Assembly (NCBI GenBank): GCA_016711225.1
Contig: JADJTK010000013.1
Span: 143,465 to 207,464, forward strand
Length of the DNA: 64,000 nt
Direction of reading: 5' to 3'
Origin: Opitutaceae bacterium
Lineage (GTDB): Bacteria > Verrucomicrobiota > Verrucomicrobiia > Opitutales > Opitutaceae
The notes under the pieces were generated by a model. It did no database searches. It saw only the letters and a list, made by a program, of their open reading frames with translations, and was not told the origin of the DNA. Numbering within the stretch: the stretch's first letter is position 1; each line of letters begins with the position of its first letter. The translations under genes and the position numbers were made by a program. Below, in pieces: positions 16,271 through 24,009 of the stretch.

Positions 16271-16431
16271 GACGCCGGGGGCTCATCCGAAATTCGGCAC
16301 TCTTCGATCGTGGTCTTCTCGGCTTTCAGTACCGCGGCCACTGAACAACCAACGTAATCTCTCGGCGTTGGGAAATGGGTGCAGCCGGGACCGAGGAGCA
16401 GGACAAATGCGAAAAGAGAAGGTCGGCTCAT
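16267..16431 (-). CDS. Small lipoprotein (54 aa)
   Basis: A short gene starting at the ATG at 16431, 11 bases after the znuC stop. MSRPSLFAFVLLLGPGC is a lipoprotein signal with lipobox LGPGC. The mature part of about 38 residues (THFPTPRDYVGCSVAAVLKA, then EKTTIEECRISDEPPAS) has two more Cys residues that could pair. It overlaps the next gene as ATGA, so the two probably form a unit. No family is recognised. Confidence 0.6.
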   Translation of the reverse strand: MSRPSLFAFVLLLGPGCTHFPTPRDYVGCSVAAVLKAEKTTIEECRISDEPPAS

Positions 16432-16442
16432 TGGTTTGGTGG

Positions 16443-17168
16443 TTAGCCCCCGAGCGCCGCCGGGTAGGTCTGCTCCAGCTGCGCCGGGGCGAGGACTTCT
16501 TCGACGGGGCCAGCGGCGAGCAGACGGGTGTTGAGCAACAACGCGTGTGAGAAGACACGACGCGCGAGCGCGAAGTCGTGGATCACGGCGACGACGGTAC
16601 GGTGTTGCTTCTCCCAGGACTTTAGCACGGCGGCGAGCTCGGTGGTGGCGGGGGCATCGAGCCCGGCGAAGGGTTCGTCCAAAAGGAAGATGTCGGCGCC
16701 CTGGGCGAGGGCTCGGGCGAGGAAGACGCGCTGCTGTTGTCCGCCGGAGAGGGCGCGGATCTGGCGGTCCTGCAGCTCGGTGAGCTTCATCTCGGCCAGG
16801 GAGCGCTCGACGAGCGCGTGGTCGGCGGCGGCGAAGCGCCGGCAGTTGCCGAGCGCCGGATACCGGCCTTGCTCGACCACGCCGCGCACGGTGATGGGGA
16901 AGTCCCAATCGATGTCGAGTCGCTGCGGCAAATAGGCCAGGCGGGGCAGGGCGTGCTGGGGATGGGAGTCGCCGATACGGATCTCGCCACGGGTGAGAGG
17001 CATCCAGCCCAGGATGGCGCGTAGCAGCGTGCTCTTGCCGGCGCCGTTGGGGCCGAGGATGGCGGTGAGGCTGCCGCAGTGGATCTGGGTGGTGACGCCT
17101 TCCACGGCGTTGCGCCGCCCATAGGCGACGGTGACGTCCTGCAGCCGGATGATGTCGTGATGATGCAA
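16443..17168 (-). CDS. znuC: Zinc/manganese ABC transporter ATPase
   Basis: A 241-residue ABC ATPase. Walker A is LGPNGAGKSTLL, the Q loop lies in LAYLPQRLDIDWDFPITV, the signature is LSGGQQQRVFLARAL, Walker B is IFLLDEPFAGLD and the switch His lies in VVAVIHDFALA. The QRLDIDWDFPITV pattern is typical of the Mn/Zn importer branch. It powers uptake through the ZnuB-like permease encoded 1 kb downstream. The gene is separated from znuA by about 300 bases filled with REP and nonamer repeats, so it may have its own promoter or lie in a long leader. Confidence 0.95.
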   Translation of the reverse strand: MHHHDIIRLQDVTVAYGRRNAVEGVTTQIHCGSLTAILGPNGAGKSTLLRAILGWMPLTRGEIRIGDSHPQHALPRLAYLPQRLDIDWDFPITVRGVVEQGRYPALGNCRRFAAADHALVERSLAEMKLTELQDRQIRALSGGQQQRVFLARALAQGADIFLLDEPFAGLDAPATTELAAVLKSWEKQHRTVVAVIHDFALARRVFSHALLLNTRLLAAGPVEEVLAPAQLEQTYPAALGG

Positions 17169-17204
17169 GGGCGAAAGGAGAGAGGGGACGAAACTTGGGC
17201 TTAC

Positions 17205-17232
17205 AGAAGGAAACGAAGAGAACGAAGATCCG
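17205..17232. repeat. 9-base tandem repeat (GAAGNNAAC type)
   Basis: Three nonamers (GAAGGAAAC, GAAGAGAAC, GAAGATCCG) lie just upstream of znuC, within a 300-base gap that also carries two REP elements and no gene. Confidence 0.6.
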
Positions 17233-17290
17233 GAGGATTCGTCGACTGGGAAAGGAACGGAGGAGAGGCGGCGCTACGAGATGTGACTCC

Positions 17291-17361
17291 GGTGGTGGGG
17301 CGGGCTTTACGCCCGCCAGTTCGTTGGCTGATCGGATGGCGGGCGTGAAGCCCGCCCCACC
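17291..17361. repeat. REP-like inverted repeat pair (family A), copy 2
   Basis: Same element as at 5542-5609: facing copies of GGGGCGGGCTTTACGCCCGC across a spacer of about 20 bases. It lies between znuA and znuC. Confidence 0.88.
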
Positions 17362-17415
17362 ATTTCGGAGGAGGTCGGATGTAATCGCCCTTGGTGGAGG
17401 CGGGTGGTGTGTGGT

Positions 17416-17457
17416 GGGCGAAGCGCGCGACGCGCTTGGGGTCAAGCGCGTCCACCC
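17416..17457. repeat. REP-like palindrome (family D), copy 2
   Basis: Arms GACGCGCTTG and CAAGCGCGTC flank a GGGGT centre, ending in CCACCC. It matches the element inside the batD 5' end. It lies 12 bases downstream of the znuA stop and could stabilise or attenuate the transcript. Confidence 0.65.
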
Positions 17458-17469
17458 GTAAGCGGGCCT

Positions 17470-18567
17470 TCAGGGGCTGAGCGCGGCGACGATCCGCGAG
17501 ACGTTGGAGCGCATCGCGGTGAGGTAGGTGGCGGTGTCGCTGCCGGGCGCGCCGAGGCTGTCGGTGAAAAGGGGCTCGGCCAAGCGCACGCCGGCATCGG
17601 CGCCGATCTGGCGGACGAGCTTCGGGTTGCTGGTCACCTCGAAGAAGACGGCCGGCACTTGTTCGTGGCGAATGAGGTCGATGATGGCGGCGACATCGCG
17701 GGCGTTGGCCTCGGCGGCGGTGGAAAGACCGGAGACGGGCACCGGCTCCAAGTCGTAGGCGGCGGCGAAATACCCGAGCGAATCGTGGGAGGTGACAAGC
17801 TTGCGGCGTGTGGCCGGGATCGTGGCTATCTGTTCGCGGGCCCAGTGGTCGAGTTCACTGAGCTCGGCCAGGTAGGCGGTGGCGCGGGCCTGGTATTCGG
17901 AGGCTGCAGCCGGGTTGGCGAGGGTGAGGGCGTCGCGGATGTTGGCGACGTAGAGGGCGACGTTGCGCGGATCCTGCCAGGCGTGGGGATCGGCCGATTG
18001 CGGAGTGGCGGAAGCTATTTTCGATTTTGGATTGCCGATTTTCGATTGGGCGGAGGTGGCGCAAGTAGAGGGTAGCGAGGAGCGAGGCGCGTGTAGATCG
18101 GACTGATCCGACGGATTCGACTGATCGGTCTTATGTACCTTCGCTTCCGCTTCGTGATCGTGGTGGGCGCAGGCCGAGTTGGAGCATGGCGTTCCCAGGG
18201 GAGCATGGTCGGCGTGCTCGCAGGCGCCGCTGCGCGGAGTGATCCCGGCGCTGGCGACGACCGTAGTGCCGCGGAAACCGCAGTTGGCGGCGAGCTTGAG
18301 GATGGCGGGTTCGAGATCGAGGCCGTTGACCACCAGCAGGTCGGCCGCCACGAGGTGCTTCACGTCGGAGGGGCGTGGCTCGAAGCTGTGCGGGTCGGCC
18401 CCGGGCTGAATGAGGCAGCGCGTGCTCACTTGGTCGCCGCCCAATTGGCGTACGAGGTCGTCAAGGATGGTGTTGGCGGTGACGACAACGGGCGGGCGCG
18501 CCGCTGGCTCGGCGGAGAAACCAAGGCTGGTGGCGGCGAACAAGAGGACGAAGAGGAGGCAGCGCAT
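17470..18567 (-). CDS. znuA: Zinc/manganese ABC transporter substrate-binding lipoprotein/periplasmic protein
   Basis: A 365-residue protein from the ATG at 18567, with signal peptide MRCLLFVLLFAATSLGFSA. It is a class I metal-binding protein. The metal ligands sit in GADPHSFEPRPSD, SADPHAWQDPRN, LVTSHDSLGYF and the late acidic region LFTDSLGAPGSDTATYL. A His/Cys-rich loop (CEHADHAPLGTPCSNSACAH) is typical of zinc-specific ZnuA. It continues into an unusual extension of about 50 residues encoded by three adjoining repeat arrays, containing AQSKIGNPKSKI, a peptide also found in this window's UvrA. The gene heads the importer operon. No clear Zur box is seen upstream. Confidence 0.93.
   Translation of the reverse strand: MRCLLFVLLFAATSLGFSAEPAARPPVVVTANTILDDLVRQLGGDQVSTRCLIQPGADPHSFEPRPSDVKHLVAADLLVVNGLDLEPAILKLAANCGFRGTTVVASAGITPRSGACEHADHAPLGTPCSNSACAHHDHEAEAKVHKTDQSNPSDQSDLHAPRSSLPSTCATSAQSKIGNPKSKIASATPQSADPHAWQDPRNVALYVANIRDALTLANPAAASEYQARATAYLAELSELDHWAREQIATIPATRRKLVTSHDSLGYFAAAYDLEPVPVSGLSTAAEANARDVAAIIDLIRHEQVPAVFFEVTSNPKLVRQIGADAGVRLAEPLFTDSLGAPGSDTATYLTAMRSNVSRIVAALSP
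18016..18130. repeat. Composite 7/7/9-base array inside znuA
   Basis: Three arrays adjoin: five heptamers of core GATTTTN (18016-18050), four heptamers of core TAGCGAN (18064-18091) and four nonamers of core GATCCGACN (18095-18130). All are read in frame in the metal-binding loop. The same order of nonamer block and GATTTTN block, read on the minus strand, occurs in uvrA at 33816-33901. Confidence 0.88.
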
Positions 18568-18630
18568 GTGTGACGGTGACTGTAGCAAAGCCGTCAAGGC
18601 CCGGCGAGGGAGGATGCGGGGAGTGCGACG

Positions 18631-18659
18631 GACACGAAGCTCTGGCGAGCTTCGCTACG
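18631..18659. repeat. REP-like palindrome (family C), copy 1
   Basis: Arms CGAAGCTC and GAGCTTCG flank a TGGC centre, with GACA before and CTACG after. It lies between the M16 peptidase stop and the znuA start, so it may belong to either transcript. A second copy lies in uvrA at 33523-33555. Confidence 0.75.
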
Positions 18660-18671
18660 CGAAGGAAGCGG

Positions 18672-21521
18672 CTAGTTCGCGGCCGCTGCGGCGGCGGGCA
18701 ACGCTTCGGGGACGATCACATAGCTTACTGCGCGTGAGGGGAGCAGATACTGTGCGGCCAGGGCGTTGATCTCGGCGGGCGTGATGGCGGTGATGTCCGC
18801 TCGGCGGCTGCGTGCCCAGTCCTGGCGCTGCGGGAACTCGGCAGCGGAGCCGAGGACATTGTTGAGCCAGTAGCTGTTCTGTCGCTCGCTCTCGACGATT
18901 TTGGTGAGCGTGGGCTGCTTGGCCCGCTCCAGCTCATCGGCGGTGATGCCTTCGGAGCGCAGGGCTTCGGCAACATCGCGCACGGCGGCGAGAATCGTGG
19001 GGGCCTGGGCGGGATCGACTCCCACATAGACCAGGAGAAAACCGTAACCGGCGAAGGTGTCGCTGCTGACGTTTTGGGCATTGGGGCTGTAGGCGCCACC
19101 GAGCCCTTCGCGGATCTTCACGCGCAGGCGGTCTTCGATGATGTTAGCGAGCAGGTTGAGGCGGCGGGTACGGGCGATATGCCACATGTCGGTGGTGGGC
19201 CAACACGCGAAGACCACGCCGCGAGGGATCTGTGTCTGCACCTTGCGCTCGAGCGCGAAGCCCTCGGACGGGAAGACGACTTTGCGCTGCTCGGCGTAGG
19301 CGGGTTTGGCGGTGCGGGCGGGCAGGGCGCCGAAGGTTTTGGCGACGAGCGCGATGGTGGCTTCGAGGTCGATGTCGCCGACGATGGAGAGCTCCAGCGG
19401 GCCAGTGGTGAGCTGCGGGGCGAGCCAGGCTCGTACATCGGCCATCTTGTAGCGAGAGATCGTCGCAAAGGAGGGCAGACCGAGGCGGGGATCATCGCCG
19501 GCGATCTTGCGGAAGGTTTCCAGCTGCAGCACGCCGTCGGGCGCGTGCGTCAGTTGCTCGTAGTGCTGGGTGAGCTGTCCCTGGATGAGCACTTCGGCCT
19601 CGGTGCGGTAGCCGGGATCGCTGGCCCAGGCGGAGAGTAGCTGCAGCTCGAGTTCCAGGTCTTGTGGGGTGGTGCTCCCGGAGAGCGTGAAGGCGTCGTT
19701 GGCGACCCCGAGACCGCCGCCGACGGAGCGGCCGGCGAGGATACGGCGGAGGTCGTCGGCGCTGTGCTTGCCCAGGCCCATCTGGCCGGCGGCGATGCCG
19801 GCGTAGAGATTGAGTCCGGGCTGGTCGGTGGGCAGAGTGAGCAGGCCGCCGCCGAGGCGTGCGCTGAGATGGACGGTGGCGGCCTCGAAGGCGGTCTTTT
19901 TGAGGTTGAGGTGAACGCCGTTCTTGAACTCCACCTGTTCGATACCGAGGTCGTTCACGGTGCGCCGGGAAGTGATCTCGCCGGCGGGGCCGAAGTCGGT
20001 GTAGCCCCACTTGCCTTCTTCGATTTTGGCGGGTGCGGCGACAGCGACGGCCTTGCTCTCCTGGTAGGCGGCGATGAGATCGGCCTCGGGGTTGGCGAGT
20101 TCGAGGTTGCCGGAGACAAAGATCAATCGGCCCGGCGCTTTCCATGCGTCGCGCAGGGCGGCGAGGCAATCGGCCGGGGTGAGGGTGGCGAGAGCGGGTT
20201 TGAAGAGATCACGCCGGGTGGCAGGCAGCTCGAATACGTTATCGTTGGCGATGGTGCCGAGCAGCTCGGCGCAGAGGGCGGGTGAGCGGCGGGTCGATGC
20301 CTGCTGCACGTCCTCCTCGAGCTCGTTGGCCAGATTGGCGGTGACTTCGCGCAACTCGGCGGGCTGGAAGCCGTGGGCGAGGGCGCGGCGCAGTTCCTGG
20401 TCGGCAACGGCAAGGGCGGCTTTCCACTGGTCGGCCTTGGTGGTGACGATTTCCACGGAGCTGTTGCGCACGAAGTCGAGGAACTCGGCGGTGTTGGCGC
20501 TGGCCGAGGTGAAGGGGGCCCCGGGTTTTTTGGCGAGCTCCTCGAAGCGGCGGCTGAGCATCGCGTAGGCGAGCTGCCGTGGGAGGTATTTGAGACGGTT
20601 GGCCGCGGTATCGGGCTCGAAGGCGTAGGGCTCGGTGGTCTGGATCGAGAGGGTAAGGCGGGCGAGCTCGGGATCGCGGTGGAGGTGAGCGGATACGCCG
20701 GTGGGCAGGGCCACGCGGCCGAGGTCGGGCTCGGGGCGGGCGGGGGCGCGGTTCTTCATGTCGCCGAAGGCCGCGGCGATCAGCGGGGCGACGTCCGCGG
20801 GCTGCACCGGGCCGACGACGACCAGGGCCATGCGCTCCGGGCGGTACCAGGTATCGTAGAAGTCGGTGAACTGGGCGCGGGGTGCGGTGCGGATGACCTC
20901 GGGTACTCCGATGGGCCAGCGCTGGCGAAGGAGGGTGTCGGGCAGCACGAAGTTGAATTCGGCCTTGGTGGCGCGGAATTCGACGGAGTCGCGGTCGCGC
21001 GTCTCGGCCAGGATGACTCCGCGCTCCTGCTCGATCTCTTCGGGCAGGAAGAGGTTGCCGTCGGCGTAGTCGCGCAGGGCGGTGAACGCTTCCTTGAGCG
21101 ACGCGGCGTCGTTCTTGGGGAGTTCGACCTGGTACATCGTGCGCTCGAAACCGGTGGAGGCGTTGGTGTCGGGACCGAATGCCATGCCCAGGCGCTGGAA
21201 GTATTCGACGAGTTTGCCGGGCGGGAAATTGCGGGTGCCGTTGAAGCCCATGTGCTCGATGAAGTGGGCGAGGCCCTGCTGGGCGTCGGTCTCCATGAGC
21301 GCGCCGGCCTTGATGAGGAGACGTACGCTCACCCGCTCCTTGGGCTCGGCGTTGGGCAGGATCGCATAGCGCAGGCCGTTGTCGAGGCAGCCCCAGGTGA
21401 CGGCGGGGTCGGCGGGGATATCACTGTTGGCTTGGGGCCAGACCGGCGCCGGCGCGGCGGCGTGCAGCGCGAGGGTCCAAAGGGTGGCGACGCAGAGGGC
21501 GGACAGGGTACGGCACTTCAT
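18672..21521 (-). CDS. M16 family zinc metallopeptidase (pitrilysin/PqqL type)
   Basis: A 949-residue secreted protein from the ATG at 21521, with signal peptide MKCRTLSALCVATLWTLALH. It contains two M16 units of about 450 residues each. The N-terminal active unit has the inverted zinc motif HFIEH, with the downstream Glu in EEIEQERGVILAE about 75 residues later. The second unit (from about residue 510) lacks HxxEH, as expected for the inactive half that helps to enclose the substrate, and has the R/Y-type motif RLRVKIREGLGGAYSP. Single-chain, double-unit, secreted M16 enzymes are usual for bacterial PqqL-like peptidases. It is a single-gene transcript. The REP at 18631-18659 lies immediately downstream. 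Confidence 0.93.
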   Translation of the reverse strand: MKCRTLSALCVATLWTLALHAAAPAPVWPQANSDIPADPAVTWGCLDNGLRYAILPNAEPKERVSVRLLIKAGALMETDAQQGLAHFIEHMGFNGTRNFPPGKLVEYFQRLGMAFGPDTNASTGFERTMYQVELPKNDAASLKEAFTALRDYADGNLFLPEEIEQERGVILAETRDRDSVEFRATKAEFNFVLPDTLLRQRWPIGVPEVIRTAPRAQFTDFYDTWYRPERMALVVVGPVQPADVAPLIAAAFGDMKNRAPARPEPDLGRVALPTGVSAHLHRDPELARLTLSIQTTEPYAFEPDTAANRLKYLPRQLAYAMLSRRFEELAKKPGAPFTSASANTAEFLDFVRNSSVEIVTTKADQWKAALAVADQELRRALAHGFQPAELREVTANLANELEEDVQQASTRRSPALCAELLGTIANDNVFELPATRRDLFKPALATLTPADCLAALRDAWKAPGRLIFVSGNLELANPEADLIAAYQESKAVAVAAPAKIEEGKWGYTDFGPAGEITSRRTVNDLGIEQVEFKNGVHLNLKKTAFEAATVHLSARLGGGLLTLPTDQPGLNLYAGIAAGQMGLGKHSADDLRRILAGRSVGGGLGVANDAFTLSGSTTPQDLELELQLLSAWASDPGYRTEAEVLIQGQLTQHYEQLTHAPDGVLQLETFRKIAGDDPRLGLPSFATISRYKMADVRAWLAPQLTTGPLELSIVGDIDLEATIALVAKTFGALPARTAKPAYAEQRKVVFPSEGFALERKVQTQIPRGVVFACWPTTDMWHIARTRRLNLLANIIEDRLRVKIREGLGGAYSPNAQNVSSDTFAGYGFLLVYVGVDPAQAPTILAAVRDVAEALRSEGITADELERAKQPTLTKIVESERQNSYWLNNVLGSAAEFPQRQDWARSRRADITAITPAEINALAAQYLLPSRAVSYVIVPEALPAAAAAAN

Positions 21522-21751
21522 GCGGGCGGAAGTGATGCGGAGTATTCTCGCTGGTACAAGCCGGCGCTGCACCGGGGAGGTGGGGCCCGGGCAGGCTGAG
21601 GGCGGAAGCCGGACGCGGCGGACGCTCCGTGGGCGGAGAACTCCGATCTGAAAGCGGAGGAGGAAGGCGGGTTGGCTACCGGAGCGCCGGTGAGCAAGGC
21701 GGTGTTTCGTCCATTGAAACCGTGCGGGCCTTGGTCCAGGGTGCGCGTTGC

Positions 21752-22288
21752 ATGAAGGCTCTTCTTATCATCGACATGCAGGTGGCGTGTTTTGCGGGCG
21801 AGCCTCCGCGCCACGACGCCGAAGGCATGGTTGGCCGGATCAACGCGCTGGCCGAGGCCATGCGGCCGGCGGGACTGGTGGTCTTTGTCCGGCACACCGA
21901 GCCGAGCGGGGCTTTCGCCCACGGTTCGCCCGGCTGGCAGGTGCTGCCTGGGTTGGTGAGCATGCCCGCCGATGCCTTCGTCGAGAAGGCGGCGTGCGAC
22001 TCCTTTCTGGAGACGAATCTGGACCAACTGCTGCACCAACGAGGAGTGACCGACCTCGTCATTTGCGGCTGTGCGACGGATTTCTGCGTGGACACCACGG
22101 TGCGCGCGGCCGGCGCGCACGGCTACACTGTGACCGTGGCGAGCGACGCGCATACAACCCGCGATCGTCCCCATCTCGGGGCGACGAAGGTCATCGAGCA
22201 CCACAACTATGTGTGGGCCGATTTCATCCTGCCGCGCGGCCGGACAATCCGCGTGGTGCCCACGGCGCAGGTGATCGGGGAACTGTAG
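21752..22288 (+). CDS. Isochorismatase-family cysteine hydrolase
   Basis: A 178-residue protein beginning MKALLIIDMQVACFAGEPPR at the ATG at 21752. The catalytic triad of the cysteine-hydrolase branch is visible: Asp in IIDMQ, Lys in VEKAACDSF and Cys in VICGCATDFCVDTTVRA. Such enzymes cleave amide or vinyl-ether bonds (nicotinamide, ureidoacrylate, isochorismate and others), and the substrate cannot be read from sequence. The TAG stop overlaps the GTG start of the pilB gene, so the two are translationally coupled although functionally unrelated. The 180 bases upstream hold the promoter region shared with the divergent M16 gene. Confidence 0.92.
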   Translation: MKALLIIDMQVACFAGEPPRHDAEGMVGRINALAEAMRPAGLVVFVRHTEPSGAFAHGSPGWQVLPGLVSMPADAFVEKAACDSFLETNLDQLLHQRGVTDLVICGCATDFCVDTTVRAAGAHGYTVTVASDAHTTRDRPHLGATKVIEHHNYVWADFILPRGRTIRVVPTAQVIGEL

Positions 22289-23973
22289 TGATCTTTACCC
22301 GGCACAGTGCGGCGCTTGGCGGAGTGGTGCGGCGGTTGCGACTGGTGCCGGAGGAGCGGTTGCGGGAGCTGGAGGCGGAGGCGGTCGCCTCGGGGCGCCC
22401 GCTGGCGGAGTTGCTGCTGCGTCCTGGCGGGCTCGACAAGGCCGACCTGCTGGCAGGCATCGCTAGGGCGCTGGGGGTGGACTGGCTGGATGTGCCCCCT
22501 CATCGGCTGGCTCCCGGGGTGGTGGCGCTGGTGCCCCCGGCGTTGGCGCGCGCGCATGGCGTGGTACCCCTGCGCGGCGATGCACGGGAGGTCACCGTGC
22601 TCTGCCTCGATCCGTTGGCGGCCGGCGATTTGCACGAGCTGAGTTTTGCGCTCGGCCGGGAGGTGCGCGCGTGCGTGGCCGATCCGGAGGATGTGGCGGG
22701 GTTGCTCCGCGAGCACTACGGCGCGGGGGCCGACCTGCTGGCTGGCTTTGGGGAAGGCGCCGGGGAGGAAGGCGCGGCCGGGGTTGCCAGCGCCGAGGAA
22801 TTGGCGGCGATGGCGGGGCAGCCGCCGGTGGTGCGGTTCGTCAACGAGGTGCTTGAGGAGGCCATCCGTGAGCGGGCCTCGGATATCCATTTTGAGCCGT
22901 TTGAGCGCGAGCTGCGGATCCGGTGCCGCATCGACGGGGTGTTGCGCGAGTGGCCGTCGCCGCCGCCGGCGTTGGTGTTGCCGGTGGCCTCGCGGCTGAA
23001 GGTGATCGCCAACCTCGACATCGCCGAACGGCGGGTGCCGCAGGACGGCCGCATCAAGCTCACCCTGGCCGGCCGGCCGGTGGATCTGCGGGTGTCCACC
23101 TTGCCCACGCAATTTGGCGAGAGCGTGGTGCTGCGCGTGCTCGACCGGGAGAACGCGGGGCTTTCACTCGACCGGGTGGGGCTGCCGGCGGCGGAGTTGG
23201 CGGGGCTGCGTGCAGCGATCCGCCGGCCCAGCGGCATCATCGTGGTCACCGGGCCGACGGGCTCAGGCAAGACCACCACCCTCTACAGCTGCCTGCGCGA
23301 GATCAACGAGTCCGGGGCGAAGCTGCTCACGGTGGAGGATCCCATCGAATACGAGATCGAGGGGCTGTTGCAGGTGGCGGTGAACCCGGCCGCCGGGCTC
23401 ACGTTTGCGACGGCGTTGCGCTCGTTCCTGCGGCAGGATCCTGATGTGGTGATGGTCGGGGAGATTCGGGACTTGGAGACGGCCCAGGTGGCGATCCAGG
23501 CCGCGCTCACCGGCCACCTGGTGCTGACGACCCTGCACACCAACGACGCTGCCGGTGCGGTGGCCCGGCTGGTGGACTTGGGGGTGGAGCCGTTTCTGGT
23601 GGCGGCGGCGCTGGAGGTGGTGGTGGCGCAACGCCTGGTGCGGCGGATTTGCACGGACTGCTGTTGCGAGCAGGTGCCCCCGGCAGAGACCCGGGAGCGT
23701 CTCACGCCGGTGGGCGGAACGCTGGCCGGCATGTCGTTTTACGTGGGGGCCGGTTGCCCCAGTTGCCAGGGTAGCGGGTATCGGGGGCGCCTGGGGCTGT
23801 TCGAGCTGTTGACGGTGACCGACGAGTTGCGTGAGCGGATCGCGCGACGGGCGGGCACGCTGGAGTTGCGCGACTGCGCCCAGCGGCAGGGGATGCGGAC
23901 CTTGCGCGACGCAGGGATGGCGGCCCTGGCCGCGCGGGCGACGACCCCCGAGGAAGTCCTCAAATATACCTGA
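22288..23973 (+). CDS. pilB: Type IV pilus / type II secretion assembly ATPase (PilB/GspE)
   Basis: A 561-residue ATPase that starts at the GTG at 22288, overlapping the previous stop by one base. An N-terminal MshEN-like domain (about residues 10-155) precedes the secretion ATPase core. Walker A is GPTGSGKTTTLYSC, the Asp box lies in LTVEDPIEYEIEGLLQ, Walker B is PDVVMVGEIRDLETAQ and the His box is LVLTTLHTNDA. A zinc-binding tetracysteine follows (CTDCCCEQ and CPSCQGSGY). The protein powers pilus extension or pseudopilus assembly at the inner membrane. No pilC or pilT lies nearby. A pseudopilin-type protein is encoded at 57599-58405. Confidence 0.93.
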   Translation: MIFTRHSAALGGVVRRLRLVPEERLRELEAEAVASGRPLAELLLRPGGLDKADLLAGIARALGVDWLDVPPHRLAPGVVALVPPALARAHGVVPLRGDAREVTVLCLDPLAAGDLHELSFALGREVRACVADPEDVAGLLREHYGAGADLLAGFGEGAGEEGAAGVASAEELAAMAGQPPVVRFVNEVLEEAIRERASDIHFEPFERELRIRCRIDGVLREWPSPPPALVLPVASRLKVIANLDIAERRVPQDGRIKLTLAGRPVDLRVSTLPTQFGESVVLRVLDRENAGLSLDRVGLPAAELAGLRAAIRRPSGIIVVTGPTGSGKTTTLYSCLREINESGAKLLTVEDPIEYEIEGLLQVAVNPAAGLTFATALRSFLRQDPDVVMVGEIRDLETAQVAIQAALTGHLVLTTLHTNDAAGAVARLVDLGVEPFLVAAALEVVVAQRLVRRICTDCCCEQVPPAETRERLTPVGGTLAGMSFYVGAGCPSCQGSGYRGRLGLFELLTVTDELRERIARRAGTLELRDCAQRQGMRTLRDAGMAALAARATTPEEVLKYT

Positions 23974-24009
23974 GGTGGACCGATAGGATCGTGGCCGATC
24001 CCGGCCTGA

